Assembly (NCBI GenBank): GCA_017409465.1
Contig: JAFQSQ010000039.1
Span: 1-41,104 of the forward strand
Source: Akkermansia sp.
GTDB taxonomy: Bacteria > Verrucomicrobiota > Verrucomicrobiia > Verrucomicrobiales > Akkermansiaceae
DNA: 41,104 nt
Direction: 5' to 3'
Positions 14,742-23,653 of this stretch are shown piece after piece; position 1 is the stretch's first letter, and each line of letters begins with the position of its first letter. Made by a program: the position numbers and the translations under genes. Under the pieces are notes generated by a model, which saw only the letters and a program-made list of their open reading frames with translations, made no database searches and was not told the DNA's origin.

Positions 14742-17627
14742 ATGGCAGAAAAATCATTTGATATGGAGATAGGGCTGGGGATGGCTTACGACCCCAGCGG
14801 AGCAGCGGCAGCCAATGCAGACATAGACAAATTAAAACAGAATGCGGCATCGGTGCCGCAGTCCGGCGGCAGCCCTGCCGCACCTTCGCCGCAGGGAGGC
14901 GGCAAGGTAGACACCAGCGGGGAGGAATCATTGGCCAAGGCGCGGGAGAATACCACCGCCGCCACCGGCAAGGCTGCCGAAGCAAGCAAGGAATTGACCG
15001 CCGCCCGCACCGATGGGCAGAAAGCTACCAGCACGGCGGCCACGGTAGAGAAGACGCTAGCCACCGAACGCACGGCCACCGCCGATGCCACCACCACCGC
15101 TGCCGATGCTGAGCAAAAAGCAGCTGCCGAAGTCACCGCCGCCGCGCAGCAAAAGCAGCAGGCAAGCGCCCAGAATACGGAGTCGCTGAGCAAGGAACAG
15201 CAGGAAATAGAAGCACTCAAGGCGCAGATGGCACTTGAAGCCAAGGGGCGTGCCGGGCTCATTAAGGAGCTGGAACGGCTGGGCAAGGCACGCGCACGCG
15301 CCGCCAAGGCGGGTGACGTGCAGGCATTCAAGCAGCTGGAAGCCCAGATGACAAAGACCCGAGCGGCGTTTGAGAGCATGAATCAGGGCCTTGAGATTTC
15401 CCGCCTGGGCATGATGGGGCAAATGCAGGTGGCCATGGGTGCCATGGGCGCCATTCAGTCCCTGGGCAATGAGGTGAAAAGCGGCAGCGTCTCCCTGATG
15501 GGCATGGCCAACGCGGTGTACGCTCTAGGCGCAGCCATCAAGGCTGGCATGGGCCCGGTGGGATGGATTCTGATGGCCATTCAAGGGCTGAGCATGGCGT
15601 GGGATTATTACAGCGACAAGCAGGAAGAAGCGGCCAAGGCAGAAAAGGAACGCATGGAGGCTGAGCATGAGGCCATGATGAAGCACTTTGAAGAAGTGCG
15701 GAAGTTTGCCGCCATGGATAGAGACAACACGCTCGCCCGCTGGCAAAAGGACTTTGACGACATCCAGAAGGACTGGGAAACATTTTCACAGCAGGAACTC
15801 GCCGCGCAGCGCACCGCCGATGTGCAGGCCGCTGCCGCAGAGGAACGCCGCCGCATTGCCGCGCAGTCTGCCTATGATGCCGAACTGGCCCGCATAGAGC
15901 TAGCCAAGACCATGGGAGAGATTAGCGAAGCCGAAGCCATCAAGCGCAAGGCTGCTGCTGAAGAGGTGAAGGCCGCAGAGATTCAAGCCATAGATGAAGC
16001 CGAAGCCCACCGCACCAATGCAGCCCACCGCGATGCCAAGTACCGGGCACAGAGAGAAGCAGAGGAAACAGCCCAAGCGCTAGAAGAAAAGTTCGGGGAT
16101 TTTGAAGACATCCTCCGCGTGGATATGCCCACCAATGAGGAATGGGAAGCGCTGCAAATAAAGCTTAATGAAGGAATCGGCAGCATGGAAGACCGCGTGC
16201 AGAGCCGCTACATTCATGACAAAATCCGCGAGCTGAAGCAGATGCTTGAAGCCATGGGAATAGCCTGGCAAGGCACCGATGCTGAGCTCATAAAATGGGT
16301 GAACAGTATGCGGGAAGCCCGCGAAGCCGGGGAGCAGCGCGTGCGCGAACTGAAGGCCATTGCCCAGGAGGAAAGCACTGCCGCCCAGGAAGTGAAGCTG
16401 GCCAATGAAAACCGCAGACAGCAGGCACAGGCCGAAAAAGAGCAACGGGAAGCCACCCGCAAGCTGGAAGAAGCACGGCTGCAAAAACAGCAGGAGGCCA
16501 ACAGGCTGACGGAAGAATGGCAGACCGTGCAGCGCGGCACGCTGGCAGAGCAAGCCGCATGGCTGGAACAGACAGCGGCCAGCTTTGCCGAAGGTAGCGC
16601 AGAGGCGAAGCGATGGACTGAAGCCTTGCGCGGTGTGAAGCTGCGGCAGGTAAATGAAGAGCTGAACAGCTTAGGCGAGACATTCAAGGTGACGGGCAAC
16701 TACGCCACCAAGGATAACCGAACGCAAGCGCAGATTTTTGCCGCAGATGAGCAAGCACTCCGGCAACGCCGTGAAGCGCTGGAACGCCTGAAGGCTGCCC
16801 CGGATGTGGATGCTGCCACGCTCAAGGCTATCAATGCCAAGATTAAGGAAACCGACCGGCAGATGCGCGGGCTGCGGCAGAGCATGGGCGAAGCGGCAGC
16901 CGCTGCCCAGCGCTCTGTGGCCAATCTGAAACCGCTGGGACAACGGGCAGCGCGCGGCAGTGGTGTGGGTGCGCAGCATGCGCTTGAACGCGTGGAAAAG
17001 GCGTATGTGAAGCTGGCCAGACAAGCCGAAAGGCAGGCAAGCCGTGGCGATACCAAAGGAATGGAGCGCACCATAGCGGCCATGCGGCGCAATGCAGCCC
17101 AGCAAGAAAGGCTTACCGGGTACACCGGCAGAGCCGCAGGGCGCATGCGTAGCGTGGAAGCGAACCTGCAGAGCATAGCCAAGGGCACCGCCGCGCAAGA
17201 CCGTGGACTCACCGCCCAGCAGCGGCAGCAAAACAGGGTGCTACAATCTCTGGGCATGCAGCGCCGCTACAATGTCCGGCAGGAAAAGGCAACCGGCAAA
17301 GCCGCCGCCGCAAAGGAAAAGGAAGCGAAGGCGAACGAACGCAACGCCCGGCAAGCCACACGCGACACGCAGAGGGCGAAGCCGAAGACCCAGGCGCGAC
17401 AAATTCAGGAGCTCACCAATAAACTGCAAGAGGCAAACAAGAGTCTTGCCGAACAAAAGGCCGAAGTGCTCCGCCTGAATGGCTCCATCAATCAGCTGGC
17501 CAACATTGCAAGGGAAGGAGTGGCCGCCGCCAGGAGCTGTGCAGAGGCCGCCGCCGGGCAGATTGCCGGATTAAAGAATGAGATAAAAGAATTGAAGCGC
17601 GCCATTCAACGCTTGCGCAAAAAGTGA
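14742..17627 (+). CDS. Tail tape measure protein
   Basis: 961 residues, the longest protein of the prophage. It sets tail length and helps DNA entry. It is almost entirely Ala/Glu/Lys/Gln-rich helix with coiled coils (about 40-215, 300-640, 740-961). One hydrophobic block near 225-290 (MQVAMGAMGAIQSLG, MGPVGWILMAIQGLSMAW) probably crosses the host membrane during injection. At about 1.5 angstrom per residue the length suggests a tail near 140 nm. It lies directly before the tail-tip genes, as in siphoviruses. Confidence 0.88.
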   Translation: MAEKSFDMEIGLGMAYDPSGAAAANADIDKLKQNAASVPQSGGSPAAPSPQGGGKVDTSGEESLAKARENTTAATGKAAEASKELTAARTDGQKATSTAATVEKTLATERTATADATTTAADAEQKAAAEVTAAAQQKQQASAQNTESLSKEQQEIEALKAQMALEAKGRAGLIKELERLGKARARAAKAGDVQAFKQLEAQMTKTRAAFESMNQGLEISRLGMMGQMQVAMGAMGAIQSLGNEVKSGSVSLMGMANAVYALGAAIKAGMGPVGWILMAIQGLSMAWDYYSDKQEEAAKAEKERMEAEHEAMMKHFEEVRKFAAMDRDNTLARWQKDFDDIQKDWETFSQQELAAQRTADVQAAAAEERRRIAAQSAYDAELARIELAKTMGEISEAEAIKRKAAAEEVKAAEIQAIDEAEAHRTNAAHRDAKYRAQREAEETAQALEEKFGDFEDILRVDMPTNEEWEALQIKLNEGIGSMEDRVQSRYIHDKIRELKQMLEAMGIAWQGTDAELIKWVNSMREAREAGEQRVRELKAIAQEESTAAQEVKLANENRRQQAQAEKEQREATRKLEEARLQKQQEANRLTEEWQTVQRGTLAEQAAWLEQTAASFAEGSAEAKRWTEALRGVKLRQVNEELNSLGETFKVTGNYATKDNRTQAQIFAADEQALRQRREALERLKAAPDVDAATLKAINAKIKETDRQMRGLRQSMGEAAAAAQRSVANLKPLGQRAARGSGVGAQHALERVEKAYVKLARQAERQASRGDTKGMERTIAAMRRNAAQQERLTGYTGRAAGRMRSVEANLQSIAKGTAAQDRGLTAQQRQQNRVLQSLGMQRRYNVRQEKATGKAAAAKEKEAKANERNARQATRDTQRAKPKTQARQIQELTNKLQEANKSLAEQKAEVLRLNGSINQLANIAREGVAAARSCAEAAAGQIAGLKNEIKELKRAIQRLRKK

Positions 17628-17634
17628 TTGAGCC

Positions 17635-19440
17635 ATGATTTTACACTCTGAAGAACTCTACAAGCTGGCCAACATAGACAGCGCCACCCTGGAAGAGAAT
17701 GCCACCGGGGAAGGTGTGCTGAATCTGTCTTTCTCCGGCTTCGGGCCCGAATGGCTGAAGTATATGCAGCCGGTGACGCTCTACCACAAGGGGAAAGTGC
17801 TCTTCCATGGCAAGCTTACCAGTTTGTCGCGCACGAATGATGGCGGGGCTGTCACCAGCTCTGCGGTGATTAACAATTTTATGTGGCTGCTGGATAGGCA
17901 GACACTTGGCCAACAGGTGGCAGAGATTGAAGCCGCCGCCAAGGAAAGCCAAAACGGCAGCGGGGTGGATGTTTCCCGCTCGCTGAAGTTCACCGCCGGC
18001 CAGATAGGTAAGAGCACGGCACGTGGCGGCTCCGGCGTGACATGGGAAAGCGTCACCGGCTCCATGGGTGTGACCTCTGAGGGATGGACGGCGGAGGGCA
18101 CCACCGGCACGACCGGGGGCGGCACTCTCACCGTAAAGGCCAGCAGCAGCGTGAGCGGGCGCGCCGTATGGGCGGTGACAGACAAGCTTATCACCACGGC
18201 CAGTGCTCTGGTGAAGCTGCGCGAACGCGCCGCAGATGTGCAATATATCATAGACTACGAAGCCGGCACTTGCACGGCCATGTCCATTGGCGATATGCCC
18301 ACCCGGACATGGGACACCACCGCGCGCGGCATTGTAAGCATCAGCGACATCAGCCCGCAATATGAGGCTTGCGTCACCGGCGTGGCCGTGGTATGGACTA
18401 GTGACGAAGGCCGGGTGGAAGTTCATGCTTACCCGCCCGGCCTGGATATGGCACAAGATGGCGTCAAGGTGTTTTCCCTGACCGGTGCTTACTATGTGGA
18501 GAGCTGGGACGCAGTGGCACGGGACTACTACAAGGCGGCCAATGTGCTGCAATGGGGTGGCAGCATCACCGTGCTGCAAAGTCACGTTGACGCCAGCCCG
18601 CTGGGCAGCAAGCTGAATCTGATAGGCCCCGGCACGCATGAAAGCTGGAACACCATGGAGGCCGTGGTGACGCAGTGCAGCTGGGACTTTATGGAGCGCA
18701 CCCTCACGGTGACGCTGGGCAGAGACTTTGCAGACCCCGAATTTGCAGATGCCCAGGAAACCGAAGACGGCGGCGAAGAAGAAGAGCTTGCCACCACGTT
18801 TGACGATTGGCCAGACGATTGGCCAGACACCACGGAGGAAGGCGGAGACGATTTCCCGGATACCACCATAGAGGAAATTCCAACGGGGGAAACATGGAAC
18901 CCGGACACATGGCCTGAGTACACCGACAGTGGCACGGGTACCGGCACCGGAACAGGCACAGGAACCGGGACGGGAACACTGGGTACCGGCACCGGGACAG
19001 GCACGCAAGGCACCACCGGCACGCAAGGCACCACCGGCACCACCGGCACGCAAGGCACCACCGGCACCACCGGCACGCAAGGCACCACCGGCACCACCGG
19101 CACGCAAGGCACCAATCCCGGGATGCTGGACACGCAAGAGACATCCGGCACGACTTGCGATTGTGCAGACAAATGGGCAGAGCTTGAAAAATGGAAAAAA
19201 GACATAGAAGACCGCCTCGCCGCGTTGGAAAATGCCACAGGCACCAGCGGTTGCAACTGTGAATGCGCCGGGCTGCTTGAAGCCATCCAGCAGGCGGTGA
19301 ATGCCGCCGCAGCAGGGGTGAGCCTTACGGCCACCATATCCGCACCGGTGATGACTACAGAGACGGGCGACCTGACGGCTACGGCTTCGGCCAGTGCCGC
19401 CGGAGGCTCCGGTAATTCCTCTATCGATTTCCACTACTGA
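17635..19440 (+). CDS. Tail tip/hub protein with Thr-rich repeat and Cys clusters
   Basis: 601 residues. The N-terminal part (1-370) is beta-rich and resembles hub or distal-tail proteins of siphoviruses (LSFSGFGPEWLKYMQPVTLYHKGKVLFHGKLTSLSR; 'SWDFMERTLTVTLGRDFADPEF' at the end). An acidic linker follows (about 378-430, with two 'DDWPD' motifs), then a Gly-Thr tract (about 433-494) of GTGT and GTQGTTGTT repeats. The C-terminal 105 residues carry CDCADKW, a coiled-coil helix (ELEKWKKDIEDRLAALENATG) and CNCEC. The Thr tract could be flexible or O-glycosylated; the Cys groups could bind metal. It follows the tape measure, seven bases apart. Confidence 0.65.
   Translation: MILHSEELYKLANIDSATLEENATGEGVLNLSFSGFGPEWLKYMQPVTLYHKGKVLFHGKLTSLSRTNDGGAVTSSAVINNFMWLLDRQTLGQQVAEIEAAAKESQNGSGVDVSRSLKFTAGQIGKSTARGGSGVTWESVTGSMGVTSEGWTAEGTTGTTGGGTLTVKASSSVSGRAVWAVTDKLITTASALVKLRERAADVQYIIDYEAGTCTAMSIGDMPTRTWDTTARGIVSISDISPQYEACVTGVAVVWTSDEGRVEVHAYPPGLDMAQDGVKVFSLTGAYYVESWDAVARDYYKAANVLQWGGSITVLQSHVDASPLGSKLNLIGPGTHESWNTMEAVVTQCSWDFMERTLTVTLGRDFADPEFADAQETEDGGEEEELATTFDDWPDDWPDTTEEGGDDFPDTTIEEIPTGETWNPDTWPEYTDSGTGTGTGTGTGTGTGTLGTGTGTGTQGTTGTQGTTGTTGTQGTTGTTGTQGTTGTTGTQGTNPGMLDTQETSGTTCDCADKWAELEKWKKDIEDRLAALENATGTSGCNCECAGLLEAIQQAVNAAAAGVSLTATISAPVMTTETGDLTATASASAAGGSGNSSIDFHY
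18931..19113 (+). repeat. Tandem repeat encoding Gly-Thr tract
   Basis: The first part (18931-18999) is degenerate GGCACC/GGAACC-type hexamers. The second part (19000-19113) has a 27-base unit encoding GTQGTTGTT, present as three full copies flanked by an 18-base and a 15-base partial copy. All units keep the reading frame, so copy-number change would alter only the length of the Thr tract. Confidence 0.9.
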
Positions 19441-19441
19441 C

Positions 19442-19735
19442 ATGGCTTGCAAGTGTGACAGAGCGGCCATCATAGCCGCAAGTGTAGAGCTGTTCCATGC
19501 CACCATGGCCAGCCTTTACAACGGGCTCACGGTACAGGTTAACGGCTCTGACGGCTGGTGGACAGGGCACAGGACAAGTGAGTGGGATGCCGCCGTGAAC
19601 TTGTACAAGTGGAGTGGTGAACGATACGTGGGCACAGGCTCGACCGCTGTTTACAGCTACGCTAAAGGAGCCATATCTGTGGTGATTAGCTACAATCTGG
19701 AAAACAAGGGAACATGGACAGATATTTACGGATGA
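19442..19735 (+). CDS. Small tail-tip-associated protein
   Basis: 97 residues. It starts MACKCDRAAIIAASVELFHATMAS (a short helix after a Cys-Lys-Cys), then is beta-rich with many Trp, Tyr and Gly (DGWWTGHRTSEWDAAVNLYKW). The start at 19442 is one base after the previous stop; an upstream in-frame ATG inside the hub gene is unlikely. The CKC echoes the CDC and CNCEC groups of the preceding protein. The Trp/Gly-rich strands could bind carbohydrate; no family was recognised. Confidence 0.6.
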   Translation: MACKCDRAAIIAASVELFHATMASLYNGLTVQVNGSDGWWTGHRTSEWDAAVNLYKWSGERYVGTGSTAVYSYAKGAISVVISYNLENKGTWTDIYG

Positions 19736-19745
19736 CAGCAGCACA

Positions 19746-21752
19746 ATGAAAGTACATCAAATATGGATAAGTGGGGATATGTCGCCACGCTTCAGGGCTT
19801 GGACAGACACGGCAAAAGCATGGGCTCAAGAAATGGGAGCCGATTACAAGCTATGGACATGGTCAGACCTGCTGGCAGAGTTCGGGAAAGAGCCGGAGGC
19901 GGAAACGCTAAGCCGCTGCATGGAGACGCTGCCAACGGCTACGGCTTACACCTTTGCAGCCGATTATTACCGCTTACGTATCATTGCTGAATATGGCGGC
20001 ATTTACCTAGACACTGATGCGCGCTGCCAGCACACTATATGCCCACCGGAAAGCCCGGGCTTGTATGTGGGGGCGGAGCGTTTTGACCCTTCTTTGCCCT
20101 CTACATGGCTTTTGTGGGCGCACGGGGAGCAAGGCATCGCTGCCGCCCGCATGGTGTTGCACGAAGCCCGCAAGCTTTTTGCGGAGTTGCTGCCACATGG
20201 CGCTGCCGATGTGCCGCAGCGATTCATTGCCATGGCACGCCGTGACCGCGCAGGCGGTGGCCTTGCTGCTAACGGCCTGGGCCCGGTAGTATTTCGCCGT
20301 AGCATCATGCCTGTGGTGATGGCGGCAGGGTATAAGGTGGCCATGTTGCCGCCGGAAATAGCAAGCGGACGGAACGAAGGTGCAGCCCTGAAGCATTGCA
20401 ACGCCGGCTCATGGCTGGAAAGAGGTGCAGACTGGAACGCCCGCGCGGCCAGAGCCGCAGAGCTGTCCACGGAGCAGCCTCCGGCAGAGGATGTGCCGGA
20501 ATGGCAACGGCCACAGAGCCGCCGCCAAATGCCGCAGGCTATAAAGCGGCGCATGATGGAGCCTAAGCTTGCAGAATCGGCACTCGAAGACGGGCTAAAC
20601 ATACCGGCAGGCACGCGCCGCATTGTAATTTTTAGCAACGTAACGCGCAATTTTGACCCACGCGCGCTGCCATTAAGAGCGGGCGACCATTGCATCCATA
20701 TCAATAGGGCGCGACAGTTTTTCAAGGTGGCAGATACCCCGGGCGTGACGCACGCGCTAGTAGTACGCAAGGGGACGGACAAGCAATTCAAGCGGGTTAA
20801 ATGGTATGACCCGCCCACCAGTGAGGGCTTTTTGCAGGTGCTCCACATTGCAGATGTGCCGATGCGCAAGCGGCGTCCCTGGTGGCGGGAGTATTGCCAA
20901 CGCAATGCCCGGCGCTGCCCCACAAGTGGCTTTATATGCTGGCATCTGGCACGGGAAGCAGCACCCACGGTGCCCGTGGTATTGGCCGGATTTGCGCCGG
21001 GTGAAAAGTTCGGCACCCCTCAATGGCGTGGCCATGCCTGGGAATATGAAGCCCAGACCTATGCGCGCGCGGGTGCTGAAATAGTAAGGCCTGACTCTGC
21101 CGGAATGGCTGGCAATCTGCCCCGCATTAAATATCTTGTAATGGTATGCACTGGCATGCAGCACGAAGCCCGCCGCAATGCGGTGCGCGCGACATGGGCA
21201 AAGAATGTGCCAGAGGGCGTGGCTGTGCGCTTTTACTGTGGCGCAAAGGATGCTCCGCATGCAGCAGACGAAGACAGCCCGGACATGGTACGCTTGCCCG
21301 GCATATCGCATGCCCAGGGGGCGCTGCCTGCTGCACATATTGAGATGATGCGCTGGGCTCTGAAAAATTACGATTTCAGCTATCTATTCAAGTGCGATGA
21401 TGACACCTTCACCGCGTTGGATAGATTGGCCAGCTACACGCCACCACAGAGCGCGGCCATGATTGGCAACCCTGACCCGGTAAAAAACGCTGTGGCGCTT
21501 TCCGGAGGCGCGGGCTACATCATTCACCGTGGATGGGTGGAGCGGCTGGTGTTTAATCCAGGGTCACAGCCGTGGAAAATAGATGATGTGTATATATCGC
21601 AAGAGGTGCAGCGCCTGGGTGGTGTGCTGATGCCGGAACGAAGATTTTACCACCCGCATGACAAGGTGCCGGCTCCGGGTAACAGGCAGATAACAGCTCA
21701 CTGGTGCAAGCCGGCGGATATGTGGGCAATCATGGAAGGATTGACAAAATGA
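19746..21752 (+). CDS. Phage protein with three glycosyltransferase-like regions (GT32-like, GT29-like, GT31-like)
   Basis: 668 residues. Residues 1-235: GT32/capsular-type 'HQIWISG' start, 'AADYYRLRIIAEYGGIYLDTDARC' with the DxD-type metal/sugar-nucleotide motif (Asp89, Asp91). Residues about 285-425: 'RRIVIFSNVTRNFDP ... DHCIHINRA' and 'CPTSGFICWHLA ... VVLAGF', reminiscent of sialyltransferase-like GT29 motifs (weaker call). Residues 460-668: GT31-like (beta-1,3-galactosyltransferase/fringe) 'ARRNAVRATWAKN', 'FKCDDDTF' (Asp551-553), 'GGAGYIIH' and 'IDDVYISQ'. There is no signal peptide, so it acts in the cytoplasm. Between tail-tip genes and a methyltransferase, it may glycosylate virion proteins or host surface precursors. 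The next gene overlaps it by four bases. Confidence 0.75.
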   Translation: MKVHQIWISGDMSPRFRAWTDTAKAWAQEMGADYKLWTWSDLLAEFGKEPEAETLSRCMETLPTATAYTFAADYYRLRIIAEYGGIYLDTDARCQHTICPPESPGLYVGAERFDPSLPSTWLLWAHGEQGIAAARMVLHEARKLFAELLPHGAADVPQRFIAMARRDRAGGGLAANGLGPVVFRRSIMPVVMAAGYKVAMLPPEIASGRNEGAALKHCNAGSWLERGADWNARAARAAELSTEQPPAEDVPEWQRPQSRRQMPQAIKRRMMEPKLAESALEDGLNIPAGTRRIVIFSNVTRNFDPRALPLRAGDHCIHINRARQFFKVADTPGVTHALVVRKGTDKQFKRVKWYDPPTSEGFLQVLHIADVPMRKRRPWWREYCQRNARRCPTSGFICWHLAREAAPTVPVVLAGFAPGEKFGTPQWRGHAWEYEAQTYARAGAEIVRPDSAGMAGNLPRIKYLVMVCTGMQHEARRNAVRATWAKNVPEGVAVRFYCGAKDAPHAADEDSPDMVRLPGISHAQGALPAAHIEMMRWALKNYDFSYLFKCDDDTFTALDRLASYTPPQSAAMIGNPDPVKNAVALSGGAGYIIHRGWVERLVFNPGSQPWKIDDVYISQEVQRLGGVLMPERRFYHPHDKVPAPGNRQITAHWCKPADMWAIMEGLTK

Positions 21753-22474
21753 AACTATACCACGCAGATGCTTTTGAGGTGCTGCCGCAGTTAGAGGCGG
21801 GCAGCTTTGACGCAGTAATAGCAGACCCGCCATATAGCAGCGGGGGCAAGGGCATGGCCAGGAAACAGGGAAAGACGAACGGGGAAAAGTATTTTTCCAC
21901 CGTGGCCACAGATTTTGACGATGGCACCCGCGACCAATTAAGCCACCACCTGTGGACTTGCGATTGGCTCCGGATGTGCTACCGCTTGCTGAAGCCCGGC
22001 GGCTGGTGCATGGTGTTCACAGATTGGCGCCAGCTGCCCCTCACATGCAACGCCATGCAGTGCGCCGGCTACATGTGGCAAGGTGTGAACATCTGGCACA
22101 AGCCAAACGGCTTGCCACAGCTGGGCAGATTCTTCCGGGCTGATGAGTTCATCGTGATAGGCACGAAGGGCGAGCCGCCCGGCGGGCAAAAGCTCATTGG
22201 CACGGGAGCACGCACCTACGCCCAGATGTGGGAAGGCATGCTCAGCCCGAAGGAACGCTATCACGCCACGGCCAAGCCCCTGGGCCTGATGCGCCATCTG
22301 ATGCAGGTAGTGCCCCCGGGTGGTAAAGTGCTTGACCCGTTCGCTGGTGGTGGTGCCACCCTGGTGGCAGCCCACCAGATGGGGCTGGATGCCGTGGGCA
22401 TAGAGAAGACGGAAGCCAATTACAAGACGGCAGCGGCACGCATTGCAGAGCTGCTACCCAGCCCCCTGATATAA
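21749..22474 (+). CDS. DNA methyltransferase (beta class, N4-cytosine/N6-adenine type)
   Basis: 241 residues. The catalytic motif DPPY (26-29) comes first and the SAM-binding 'VLDPFAGGGATLVAAHQMGLDAVGIEK' comes near the C-terminus, the order of beta-class enzymes; the recognition region lies between. It transfers a methyl group from S-adenosylmethionine to a base amino group in DNA. No restriction endonuclease is seen nearby, so it is probably a solitary phage enzyme that protects phage DNA. The start (21749) overlaps the previous stop. It is the last recognisable prophage gene. Confidence 0.88.
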   Translation: MKLYHADAFEVLPQLEAGSFDAVIADPPYSSGGKGMARKQGKTNGEKYFSTVATDFDDGTRDQLSHHLWTCDWLRMCYRLLKPGGWCMVFTDWRQLPLTCNAMQCAGYMWQGVNIWHKPNGLPQLGRFFRADEFIVIGTKGEPPGGQKLIGTGARTYAQMWEGMLSPKERYHATAKPLGLMRHLMQVVPPGGKVLDPFAGGGATLVAAHQMGLDAVGIEKTEANYKTAAARIAELLPSPLI

Positions 22475-22806
22475 CCCAGCGGGGTGCCTGCCGTACCCCC
22501 GCCGCCCCACCGCCGCACCCCGGCTGTACCCCTGCCGGGTGGGGTGGTATTCCTCACTTATTCAACAAATCCTCCGCACTTCCGGCGGCGCGATACAATG
22601 GACAAGGTACAGAATTCCGCTCGCTCTGCTCGCATGATGAACGATGAAGGACGCTTAGCGTTAGTTAAAACCATCTGCGCGCAGCGCAGCGAACTTTTCA
22701 TTCGTACTTCGTCATTCGTCAATCGTACTTCCCGGCAAATTTCCATTTGGCGTATCGGCAGAGCAACATCCTTTCATTGCCGGAGCAATAAGAGAACTCC
22801 ATATTC
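22475..22806. other. Gene-free junction between prophage and chromosome
   Basis: No convincing gene. The first 80 bases are very C/G-rich and can fold (CCCCACC-type arm with GGTGGGG near 22,505-22,552), possibly ending the late transcript without a T tract. Further on, 22,697-22,730 carries repeated ATTCGT/CGTACTTC units whose complement resembles the GAAGTACGAATTACGAAG unit seen at 4045-4062. The right end of a Mu-type prophage should lie here, but the exact end cannot be fixed without the left end. Confidence 0.5.
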
Positions 22807-23526
22807 ATGAAACACCTCCTGACTTTCCCGGCCACCCTCTTCAGTATTATGATGCTGGGTTCATGCACCAATTTCAATCTGGTGGAGCAGATTGATCCGC
22901 CGGATATGCGGATTCCCGTGGCGATTCCTCCTGCTGATGAACGATATGTCTACGAATGGCAAGGGGCTTATTACATCCCCATCACCGTAGCGATGGCTAA
23001 AGAAGACATGCCCCTGCTGACCTCAGGCTTGCACCATGCCGGTGCGATTTACTGCGATTACCCACGCTACACGCCGGATACCGCCACGGCAAAGGTCTAC
23101 TTGTTCCGACTGAGGGCACATGAGCTCAGCGGGTATATTGAAGAAGCGCCCAATGAGCTGTCATCATCCGACAATACGCCGAACGTCATCGCGGCAAAAG
23201 ATTTTCCCTACGCTCGTGCTAAACGCCACAGATTGACACACGGCAGTTACCACCACAACATCCTGAAACCGGCCAGCACCGGCTGGGTGAAAGCGCATCG
23301 CGGTTGGATTTTTGATAAGGATGCGCCCTACCCTGTCGATATATTGCCGATGGATCCGGGCACCCGAAGCTGGGCTGATTGGCTGGCGTATGGGCCTCTC
23401 GCCGTGCTGGATGCCGCGGGTAATATCGTCATCAAGGGCACAGAAGTGAGTATCGCCATGACTACCGGCGCTGTCATCATGATACCGGTGGGCATCCTCT
23501 ATCTCTGCGGGGAGCGCCTGCCCTGA
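22807..23526 (+). CDS. Lipoprotein of unknown function
   Basis: 239 residues. The signal peptide MKHLLTFPATLFSIMMLGSC ends in a good lipobox (LGSC, Cys20), so it is lipid-anchored, probably to the outer membrane. The mature part has 'ERYVYEWQGAYYIPI' and several Tyr/Trp-rich strands. A hydrophobic C-terminal segment (about 213-234, VSIAMTTGAVIMIPVGILYL) could be a second anchor. It is the first host gene after the prophage and is separated from the next by 127 bases. No family was recognised. Confidence 0.75.
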   Translation: MKHLLTFPATLFSIMMLGSCTNFNLVEQIDPPDMRIPVAIPPADERYVYEWQGAYYIPITVAMAKEDMPLLTSGLHHAGAIYCDYPRYTPDTATAKVYLFRLRAHELSGYIEEAPNELSSSDNTPNVIAAKDFPYARAKRHRLTHGSYHHNILKPASTGWVKAHRGWIFDKDAPYPVDILPMDPGTRSWADWLAYGPLAVLDAAGNIVIKGTEVSIAMTTGAVIMIPVGILYLCGERLP

Positions 23527-23618
23527 TATGTACATCCTGCTCCCGCCCCATCGCTGAAGATTCGAGGAGTCCGCGACAAGCAAACACGCGCGAAGCCGCA
23601 ATAGAACAGTGTTTCGGC

Positions 23619-23647
23619 TTGAAGCAGCGAAGCGAACGTGATAGAAT
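23619..23647 (+). promoter_or_regulatory. Promoter of the coaE-rho fusion, likely leaderless
   Basis: TTGAAG (23619-23624), 17-base spacer, TAGAAT (23642-23647), then six bases to the GTG start at 23654. A transcript starting about seven bases after the -10 would begin at the start codon, leaving no room for a Shine-Dalgarno. Confidence 0.65.
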
Positions 23648-23653
23648 GCGCAC

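Noticed and set aside
19000..19113. CRISPR-like tandem repeats
   Set aside because: Units are contiguous with no unique spacers and keep the reading frame of the tail-tip gene.
17641..19506. Long minus-strand frame opposite the tail-tip gene
   Set aside because: A Gly/Ala/His/Arg-rich shadow that only mirrors the repeat on the other strand.
22484..22810. 108-codon + frame in the prophage/host junction
   Set aside because: Low-complexity Pro/Arg start and Ser/Arg-rich remainder, crossing repeat sequences; no gene-like composition.
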